Positions 8,140 through 13,284 of a DNA stretch of 13,284 nucleotides are shown here, one piece after another (position 1 is the first letter of the stretch; every line of letters starts with the position of its first letter). Origin of the DNA: Flavobacteriales bacterium. Its GTDB lineage: Bacteria > Bacteroidota > Bacteroidia > Flavobacteriales > UBA7312. The stretch covers positions 1-13,284 of the forward strand of contig PKDP01000038.1 of NCBI GenBank assembly GCA_002862585.1. Reading direction: 5' to 3'. The notes beneath the pieces are model-generated. The model was not told the DNA's origin, made no database searches, and saw only the letters and a list, made by a program, of their open reading frames with translations. A program made the position numbers and the translations under genes.

Positions 8140-9276
8140 ATGCGCCACTTAACTTCAGATATAGTTTTTACATCAATAGGTCCTCCTATTCTTAATGGTG
8201 TTTTGGTCGTTGATGAAAGCGGCAAAATAGTAGATGTCCTTAATAGTAAAAAGGGGTTGGATTCTTCTACGATAGAATATTTTGAAGGCGGTTTATGTCC
8301 AGGATTTATAAATACGCATTGCCATTTAGAGCTCTCTCATTTAAAGTCTAGAATGAAAGAAAAAACAGGTCTGCCTTTTTTTATTTCTAATATTGGAAAA
8401 ACACGTATGTCTTCACAAGAAGAGATACATTTAAGCATTGAGCAATCTGATAGAGGAATGTATGACAATGGGATTGTTGCTGTTGGTGATATTAGTAATA
8501 CTGTAGACGCTTTTTCAGTCAAAGATGAGAGCTTAATTTATTACCACTCTTTTATTGAGCTTTTTGCCTCAGACCCTTCACGGGCAGATGAGGTTTTTCA
8601 AAATGGACTTAGTATATTGGAACAATGTAATCACAAAGCGTCTTTAACGCCACATGCTAATTACTCTGTTTCTCTTCGATTGTTTGAAAAAATACGTTCT
8701 CATAATTCTGGTGAAATAATTACCATTCACAATCAAGAGACCTCTACAGAAGACGAGATGTTTATAAAGGGTTCTGGTAAACTGTTAAATGAACTTATTG
8801 CTAGACAGTTCTTTAAATTTACTGGTAAAACGGCACTAAAAAGCACATTGCCACTGTTGCCAAATGCTCCAGTATTGATGGTTCACAATACTTTTACAAC
8901 GACAGAAGATGTTCAGTGGGCAATTAAGCATTACGACAATGTTTTTTGGGCGACTTGTCCCAAAGCAAATTTATACATTGAAGACGCCTTGCCTAATTAC
9001 GACTTCTTTATCGATACTGACTCAAAAATGACATTTGGAACAGATAGTTTGGCTTCCAACGATACGCTTTCGATTTTAGAAGAAATGAAAACCATTAAAA
9101 GTACGGTTTCTCTTGAAAAGTCTATTGAATGGGCCTGTAAAAATGGCTCAGAATTTTTACAAATTGATGAACGTTTTGGAACCTTTGAAAAAGGAAAAAT
9201 GCCTGGCATAAATCATTTAAAAAACTTGGAAAACTTTGAGTTAACAGAGCAGAGTTCTGTTAGTCGTCTGATTTGA
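8140..9276 (+). CDS. Amidohydrolase-superfamily metalloenzyme (deaminase-like), substrate unknown
   Basis: This 378-residue protein belongs to the TRZ/ATZ/cytosine-deaminase-like branch of the amidohydrolases, cytosolic enzymes that use a bound metal to deaminate or hydrolyse a nucleobase-like ring. Metal and active-site residues are visible: NTHCHLE (H60 and H62), LTPHANYS (H172), ITIHNQE (H197), VHNT (H249), CPKANLYI (273-280) and FGTDSLAS (D302). The N-terminal beta sandwich segment GVLVVDESGKIVDV and the closing segment FEKGKMPGINHL are as expected for the superfamily. I chose the ATG at 8140, because an upstream TTG at 8110 would start inside the promoter. No signal peptide is seen. The HCHLELSHL context is reminiscent of aminodeoxyfutalosine deaminases of the alternative menaquinone pathway, but I cannot separate this from guanine, methylthioadenosine or unknown deaminases. 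Its 3' end overlaps ispD by 17 nt on the opposite strand. Confidence 0.87.
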   Translation: MRHLTSDIVFTSIGPPILNGVLVVDESGKIVDVLNSKKGLDSSTIEYFEGGLCPGFINTHCHLELSHLKSRMKEKTGLPFFISNIGKTRMSSQEEIHLSIEQSDRGMYDNGIVAVGDISNTVDAFSVKDESLIYYHSFIELFASDPSRADEVFQNGLSILEQCNHKASLTPHANYSVSLRLFEKIRSHNSGEIITIHNQETSTEDEMFIKGSGKLLNELIARQFFKFTGKTALKSTLPLLPNAPVLMVHNTFTTTEDVQWAIKHYDNVFWATCPKANLYIEDALPNYDFFIDTDSKMTFGTDSLASNDTLSILEEMKTIKSTVSLEKSIEWACKNGSEFLQIDERFGTFEKGKMPGINHLKNLENFELTEQSSVSRLI

Positions 9277-9931
9277 GATACATTTCTGCAATTTTCAAAT
9301 CTTCTGGCGTAGTTATTTTAATGTTCTCTTTATTACCATCAACCAGCACAACGCTTTCTCCAAGAGCTTCTACTACTGATGCGTCATCTGTGAACGATTC
9401 ATTGTACTCTAGCTCGTAAGCTTTTTGAATAGTATGGCTTTTGAAGCATTGCGGAGTCTGTACAATCTTATAATTGTTTCTATTTACTACAATGCTTGTG
9501 TCGCCATTCAATTGTCGTAAGCTTTCAATAAGGTTTAGTGTTGGTATAGCACTTCCTTCGCTTTCAGCCGTTGATATACATCTTTTTACAACGGTTTCGC
9601 TAACTAATGGGCGCACACTGTCATGAATGGCTACAACGCTTTCTTCTTTTACAAAGGTTAAGGCATTTTTTACGGACTCAAATCGAGTTTCACCACCTTT
9701 TGACAATTTATGAGGAATGCTCAAGTGGTATTTTTTACACAATTCTTTCCAGTACTCAAACTGAGATTCTGGCAATGCCACTATGAATTCTGCATTGGTA
9801 ACAAAGCGATTTAATCGCTCAATAGTATGTAAAAGAATGGGCTTAGAGTTAAGCTCTAAAAACTGCTTAGGGATAGAAGAACCCATTCGGCTTCCGCTAC
9901 CCCCAGCTACTATAATTATATATTGTTTCAC
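9260..9931 (-). CDS. ispD: 2-C-methyl-D-erythritol 4-phosphate cytidylyltransferase IspD
   Basis: IspD joins CTP and 2-C-methyl-D-erythritol 4-phosphate, the third step of the MEP route to isopentenyl diphosphate. The 223-residue protein starts KQYIIIVAGGSGSRMGSS, the nucleotide-binding loop, with PKQF next. It then has VAIHDSVRPLVS (with the conserved D-x-x-R-P), IVQTPQCF, and FTDDASVVE followed by the V-D-G-x-x-x-N-I-K-I-T segment. These are the family hallmarks and the length is typical. The start is a GTG at 9931 only 2 nt after the queA stop. The next ATG codon falls inside the nucleotide-binding loop, so GTG is required. It is presumably in one transcript with queA. The 3' end runs 17 nt into the converging amidohydrolase gene. 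Confidence 0.95.
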   Translation of the reverse strand: MKQYIIIVAGGSGSRMGSSIPKQFLELNSKPILLHTIERLNRFVTNAEFIVALPESQFEYWKELCKKYHLSIPHKLSKGGETRFESVKNALTFVKEESVVAIHDSVRPLVSETVVKRCISTAESEGSAIPTLNLIESLRQLNGDTSIVVNRNNYKIVQTPQCFKSHTIQKAYELEYNESFTDDASVVEALGESVVLVDGNKENIKITTPEDLKIAEMYLKSDD

Positions 9932-9933
9932 TT

Positions 9934-10989
9934 TTATAAAATCAGCATCGCATCACCGTAAGAGAAAAACTTATACTTCTCTTTGATAGCTTCTTCGTAA
10001 GCACTCATGATTAAATCATGTCCTCCAAATGCAGACACCATCATTAATAGCGTCGATTTAGGAGTATGGAAATTAGTAATCATACAGTTAGCGATATTAA
10101 AATCGTAAGGAGGATAAATAAATTTGTTGGTCCATCCTTCATATGGAGTAATAAGTCCTTGAGTTGTTACTGAAGTTTCTATTGCTCTCATAGATGTTGT
10201 GCCTACAGCACACACTTTTCGTTTGTTTTGAATACCACTGTTGATAAGGTCTGCGGTGTCTGAATTAATAAATATCTCTTCTGAATCCATTTTGTGTTTA
10301 CTCAAATCTTCCACTTCAACTGCTCTAAACGTTCCTAAACCAATGTGTAAAGTAAGATTAGCAAAGTCAATGCCTTTAATTTCTAAACGCTTTAGCAATT
10401 CACGACTAAAATGAAGCCCAGCAGTAGGTGCTGCAACGGAACCTTCATTTTTAGCATAAATTGTTTGATAACGTTCCTCATCTTCGGCGTCCGGCTCTCT
10501 CTTGATATATTTAGGAAGAGGTGTTTCCCCTAAATCATTTAATTTCTGTCTGAACTCTTCGTAACTTCCGTCGTATAGAAAACGTAATGTTCTTCCACGC
10601 GAGGTCGTGTTGTCAATAACTTCAGCAACTAAATCGTCATCACCAAAGTATAATTTGTTTCCTATTCTAATTTTTCTTGCTGGGTCAACCAAAACATCCC
10701 ATAATAGATTTTCTTTGTTAAGTTCTCTCAACAAAAAGACTTCAATTCTAGCACCAGTTTTTTCTTTGTTTCCGTACATTCTTGCAGGAAAAACTTTGGT
10801 TTCATTGAAAATCATCACATCACTTTCGTCGAAATAATTTATAATATCTTTGAAAAGTTTGTGTTCAAATTTACCGGTCTTTCTATCTACTACCATCAAG
10901 CGAGCTTCATCTCTGTTAACTGATGGTCTGTCCGCTAAAAGTTCTTCAGGTAATTCAAAATTAAATTGTGATAGCTTTCTTTTTATCAT
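9934..10989 (-). CDS. queA: S-adenosylmethionine:tRNA ribosyltransferase-isomerase QueA
   Basis: QueA transfers and rearranges the ribosyl part of SAM onto 7-aminomethyl-7-deazaguanine in tRNA, making epoxyqueuosine. It is the penultimate stage of queuosine formation at wobble position 34. The 351-residue protein has the family signatures: FELPEELLADRP near the start, DEARLMVVDR, VMIFNETKVFPARMYG, GARIEVFLL, YQTIYAKNEGSVAAPTAGLHFS (about 173-194), LHIGLGTFR, HKMDSEEI, TTSMRAIE, and the C-terminal NFHTPKSTLLMMVSAFGG. The ATG at 10989 follows a 47-nt gap from truB that holds a TATATTTG box. It is followed within 2 nt by ispD. No QueA partner gene (tgt) is in the window. Confidence 0.95.
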   Translation of the reverse strand: MIKRKLSQFNFELPEELLADRPSVNRDEARLMVVDRKTGKFEHKLFKDIINYFDESDVMIFNETKVFPARMYGNKEKTGARIEVFLLRELNKENLLWDVLVDPARKIRIGNKLYFGDDDLVAEVIDNTTSRGRTLRFLYDGSYEEFRQKLNDLGETPLPKYIKREPDAEDEERYQTIYAKNEGSVAAPTAGLHFSRELLKRLEIKGIDFANLTLHIGLGTFRAVEVEDLSKHKMDSEEIFINSDTADLINSGIQNKRKVCAVGTTSMRAIETSVTTQGLITPYEGWTNKFIYPPYDFNIANCMITNFHTPKSTLLMMVSAFGGHDLIMSAYEEAIKEKYKFFSYGDAMLIL

Positions 10990-11023
10990 GTGTGTCTTTT
11001 TGTAAATGAATTAAAAAAGTCCG

Positions 11024-11031
11024 CAAATATA
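11024..11031 (-). promoter_or_regulatory. Probable -7 promoter element (TATATTTG) for queA-ispD
   Basis: The minus strand reads TATATTTG, matching TAnnTTTG, in the 47-nt gap between truB and queA. Its end is 34 nt before the queA ATG, giving a leader of roughly 30 nt that is A-rich and lacks a Shine-Dalgarno sequence. No convincing -33 TTG was found upstream, where the truB 3' end lies. It would let queA-ispD be transcribed apart from the ftsX-DUF3098-uppP-truB run. Confidence 0.5.
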
Positions 11032-11036
11032 CTAAA

Positions 11037-11744
11037 TTAAAGCGGAGCATTTTGATTATTCTGAGGAGAAAAAGAATCTATAAACTCTTGAATCTCAACA
11101 GCTTGGGAAAGGTTAAAATTTCCAATTCGTGTTCTTGTCAATTGTCCGAGATAGGCTCCACTCTTTAGGAGCTGACCAAATGAATGTGCTAAAGACCTTA
11201 TGTATGTGCCTTTACTGCATACAATTCTGAAGTGAACGCTAGGTAATTCTACTTTGGTAATTTCAAACTCACTAACCTGAACTAGGCGTTCTTTAATTTT
11301 CACTTTTTCTCCTTTTCTAGCATGTTCGTATAGGCGTTTACCATCTTGTTTTATGGCAGAATAGATGGGAGGCGTTTGTAAGATTTCACCAGTGAGAGAA
11401 GTAGCAGCTTCTTGTAAATTTTCTTTGCAAATATGGTCAATGGGATATTCATTATCCACCTCAGTTTCAAGGTCAAATGAAGGGGTTGTAGCACCTAAAA
11501 TAAATTCGCCTGTGTATTCCTTTTCTTGATTTTGAAATTCATTGATGCGTCTTGTAAACTTTCCTGTGCAAACTATAAGTAAACCATCTGCCAGTGGGTC
11601 TAATGTGCCAGCATGTCCGACTTTTATTTTTTTGATTTGAAGATGGGAGCGAAGTGTGTTTCGTATTTTTTTGACGGCATCAAAGGAAGTCCATCGAAGT
11701 GGTTTATTAATTAGTAAAAGATGTCCTTCAAGAAAATCAATCAT
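11037..11744 (-). CDS. truB: tRNA pseudouridine(55) synthase TruB
   Basis: TruB isomerises U55 in the T-arm of tRNAs to pseudouridine. The 235-residue protein carries the TruB family catalytic motif GHAGTLDPLADGLL with the nucleophile D49. Before it lies the KPLRWTSFDAV segment (14-24). After it are EYTGEFILGATTPSFDLETE (about 76-95, the substrate-binding loop), PPIYSAIKQDGKRLYEHARKG, and VCSKGTYIRSLAHSFG near residue 185. It is shorter than E. coli TruB (314 residues) and stops soon after the catalytic fold, so no full C-terminal PUA domain is present. This appears common in this phylum (family knowledge). The ATG at 11744 immediately follows the uppP stop with no gap, so the two are almost certainly co-transcribed. 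Confidence 0.95.
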   Translation of the reverse strand: MIDFLEGHLLLINKPLRWTSFDAVKKIRNTLRSHLQIKKIKVGHAGTLDPLADGLLIVCTGKFTRRINEFQNQEKEYTGEFILGATTPSFDLETEVDNEYPIDHICKENLQEAATSLTGEILQTPPIYSAIKQDGKRLYEHARKGEKVKIKERLVQVSEFEITKVELPSVHFRIVCSKGTYIRSLAHSFGQLLKSGAYLGQLTRTRIGNFNLSQAVEIQEFIDSFSPQNNQNAPL

Positions 11745-12548
11745 TTAGAATGTAGAAAATACGATTGCTAGGGCCCCAACAATGAAGCAGTAAAAAGAGA
11801 AATACTTTAGTTGGCTATTTTTCACTAAGGAAATCATCCACTTGCAGGCTAATAGACCAGTGATGAAAGCAGCTATAAATCCTGCAATTAATGGGATTAG
11901 TGTAGTGCTTTCCGAAGCAATTTCTCCACTTAGTATATCTTTTGCCATCTTTCCAAGAATGAGAGGGACGACCATCAAAAAAGAAAATTTGGCTGCTTTT
12001 TCCCTATCAATTCCTAATAAAACAGAAACGGATATTGTTGCCCCTGACCTAGAAATGCCTGGTAGGATAGCAATAGCTTGAGCAATACCGATTAAAATAG
12101 AGTTTGAATAGCTCACATTTGTATTGGTATTTTTTGCCTTGTCAGCCACATACAATAATAGTCCTGTTAAAATAAGCATACAGCCTACTAATAGAATTTG
12201 TCCGCCAAAAAGAGCGTCTATTTGTTCATCAAAAATAAGTCCAACAAGAGCTGCTGGAATCATGGATAAAATGATTTTCAAAGAAAACTTAAATTCATTA
12301 TTCCATTTAAATTGAAGAATACCTCTAATAATTTCACTTACTTCTTTACGGAATATGTAGAGTGTGCTCAAAGCGGTTGCGGCATGTAGAACAACTGTCA
12401 TGAGCAAATTCTCTTCAGGCAAACCACTATTACCAAAGTATTTGAGTATAAAGGCGGTGATTTCAAGGTGACCACTACTGCTAACTGGTAAAAATTCAGT
12501 AAGCCCTTGGATAATCCCCAAGAGAATAGCGACAATAATTTTACTCAT
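11745..12548 (-). CDS. uppP: Undecaprenyl-diphosphatase UppP (BacA family)
   Basis: This integral membrane enzyme dephosphorylates undecaprenyl diphosphate so the lipid carrier can be reused for peptidoglycan and O-antigen export. It can give bacitracin resistance. From the ATG at 12548 the protein has 267 residues. Motif 1 is QGLTEFLPVSSSGHLE (14-29, with E18, S23-S25 and H27), and motif 2 is LPGISRSGATI (162-172, with R167). Several hydrophobic segments lie throughout, consistent with the family's multi-pass topology. The frame is open to 12593, but the family begins directly with IIVAILLGIIQGLTE, and the longer start would overlap the upstream gene by 53 nt. The chosen ATG overlaps it by 8 nt. 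The stop abuts truB. Confidence 0.95.
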   Translation of the reverse strand: MSKIIVAILLGIIQGLTEFLPVSSSGHLEITAFILKYFGNSGLPEENLLMTVVLHAATALSTLYIFRKEVSEIIRGILQFKWNNEFKFSLKIILSMIPAALVGLIFDEQIDALFGGQILLVGCMLILTGLLLYVADKAKNTNTNVSYSNSILIGIAQAIAILPGISRSGATISVSVLLGIDREKAAKFSFLMVVPLILGKMAKDILSGEIASESTTLIPLIAGFIAAFITGLLACKWMISLVKNSQLKYFSFYCFIVGALAIVFSTF

Positions 12549-12762
12549 CTTTTGACTTGTGAAGTATAGCAAAGACTTCAACAATAAATCCACTTACAAG
12601 AAAAATCGTTGAAAGGGTAAGTCTTCTGAAGTTAAAAATAGCATCGTTGAACACTTCTGGGTCTTCAGATTTACCGCCACTCATTAAAATGTAGCCACTT
12701 ATGATGAGCACTACACCTAAAATCATTAATTGATAGTTTCTTTTTCCAAAATTGAATTCCAT
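12541..12762 (-). CDS. DUF3098 family small membrane protein, function unknown
   Basis: This 73-residue protein has two predicted membrane helices, about residues 12-28 (LMILGVVLIISGYILMS) and 50-68. They are joined by a hydrophilic loop GGKSEDPEVFNDAIFNFRR that carries the family's characteristic FN..IF.FRR pattern. The N-terminus MEFNFGKRNYQ is also typical of DUF3098. It sits 3 nt after ftsX and overlaps uppP by 8 nt, so it is translated from the same mRNA. Its steady position next to ftsX in Bacteroidota suggests a role in the envelope or division (inference); no biochemical activity is known to me. It has no signal peptide or enzymatic motif. Confidence 0.85.
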   Translation of the reverse strand: MEFNFGKRNYQLMILGVVLIISGYILMSGGKSEDPEVFNDAIFNFRRLTLSTIFLVSGFIVEVFAILHKSKDE

Positions 12763-12765
12763 AGT

Positions 12766-13284
12766 TTAATGGTATAAATCGTTTTCGTTCATTTTAAGGT
12801 ATTTGCCAACGGCAATATTCGTAACTATTACACTCATCAGTACACCATACAAAAGTATACCAACGAAAATAAGTAAAATGGTATACATGTCCTGTAGTAC
12901 TAAGAGTTCAGGCATTTCTTTGTGCAGGCTAAATAACACAGAAATCAGTAAAATCACACCAATCAATCCAGAAAAAACACCTTGTATAAGTCCACTTTTG
13001 AGGAAAGGCTTTCGCACGAAAGAATTGGTTGCACCAACTAATTTCATAGTTCGTATGATGAACCGTTTGGAGTAGACTGTTAGTCGAATTGTATTATTAA
13101 TCAAAGCTATGGCTACAATCAACAGAAGCACACAAAAAGAAACTAATATCAAGCTAAGCTTTCTTACGTTTGAATTGATAGAATCTATTAAGTCCTTTTG
13201 AATAATAATTTCTTTAATGATTTCATTGCCTTCGATTTCTTTTTCTAGAGCGATAAAGTTTTGTTCACTAGCATATTCTGCATT
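12766..13284 (-). CDS. ftsX: Cell division protein FtsX-like permease, C-terminal part
   Basis: FtsX is the membrane partner of the ATPase FtsE and couples cell division to septal peptidoglycan hydrolysis in the inner membrane. The gene enters from the right edge; 172 C-terminal codons are visible, beginning inside a soluble periplasmic-type segment rich in E, I and K (NAEYASEQNFIALEKEIE). Three hydrophobic helices follow at about residues 45-63, 98-120 and 134-158 of the visible part. Between the first two lies the cytoplasmic KRFIIRTMKLVGATNSFVRKPF-type loop (split here as KRFIIRTMKLVGAT and NSFVRKPF). This loop is the FtsX hallmark expected to contact FtsE. The ATG-like TTG at 13152 sits inside the first helix and is not a start. 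TAA ends 3 nt before DUF3098. FtsE is not in the window. Confidence 0.88.
   Translation of the reverse strand, partial: NAEYASEQNFIALEKEIEGNEIIKEIIIQKDLIDSINSNVRKLSLILVSFCVLLLIVAIALINNTIRLTVYSKRFIIRTMKLVGATNSFVRKPFLKSGLIQGVFSGLIGVILLISVLFSLHKEMPELLVLQDMYTILLIFVGILLYGVLMSVIVTNIAVGKYLKMNENDLYH

Noticed and set aside
12549..12593. A longer uppP start at 12593
   Set aside because: The family starts directly at the IIVAILLGIIQGLTE helix, and the longer form would overlap DUF3098 by 53 nt with a sequence unlike the family.
118..13075. Small ORFs on the opposite strand of confident genes (for example 427-648 minus, 4614-4871 plus, 12803-13075 plus)
   Set aside because: They lie antisense to recognised proteins, lack motifs or promoters, and look like chance open frames.
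1..13284. CRISPR arrays, tRNA or rRNA genes, insertion sequences, integrase sites
   Set aside because: No spaced direct repeats, cloverleaf, rRNA-like stretch, transposase or terminal inverted repeats were found by reading both strands.

Overview
The window reads as a compact, AT-rich piece of a Bacteroidota chromosome, most likely of the Flavobacteriia type. Three things suggest this. Promoter-like TAnnTTTG boxes, the Bacteroidota -7 element, sit directly before three gene starts, and purine-rich Shine-Dalgarno sequences are absent. A DUF3098 small membrane protein lies between ftsX and uppP, an order I associate with this phylum. The DAHP synthase is the short type fused to a C-terminal chorismate mutase. 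Nothing looks like a phage, transposon, CRISPR array, tRNA or rRNA gene, and no convincing intrinsic terminator hairpin was seen.

Region 1 (1-4147, plus strand) is a tightly packed run: the 3' part of rsmI, then DAHP synthase/chorismate mutase, then recJ, joined by overlaps of 4 and 8 nt. It ends in a wrecked lipoprotein gene (3143-4147). That gene is one uninterrupted register of 335 codons with no frameshift, but its start codon is missing and it carries two internal TAA stops. It appears once to have overlapped recJ by the usual ATGA.

Region 2 (4149-8110, minus strand) holds rlmN, then a polyprenyl diphosphate synthase with its own promoter box, then dnaG, whose start overlaps the synthase stop by ATGA. 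dnaG meets the broken lipoprotein gene tail to tail with one base between them.

Region 3 (8140-9276, plus strand) is a single amidohydrolase gene, divergent from rlmN. A perfect 8+1+8 inverted repeat between them provides a TATCTTTG box for each direction, so close to both start codons that both mRNAs may be leaderless or nearly so. The amidohydrolase and ispD coding regions overlap tail to tail by 17 nt.

Region 4 (9260-13284, minus strand) holds ftsX (partial), a DUF3098 gene, uppP and truB in one tight run, then queA and ispD behind their own promoter box.

Two functional themes recur. Isoprenoid and lipid-carrier metabolism is represented by ispD (MEP pathway), polyprenyl synthase (chain elongation) and uppP (undecaprenyl phosphate recycling). 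RNA modification is represented by rsmI (16S rRNA), rlmN (23S rRNA), queA and truB (tRNA). DNA replication and repair (dnaG, recJ), cell division (ftsX) and aromatic amino acid synthesis complete the set. This is mainly a core region. Its unusual parts are the decaying lipoprotein gene and the palindromic divergent promoter.
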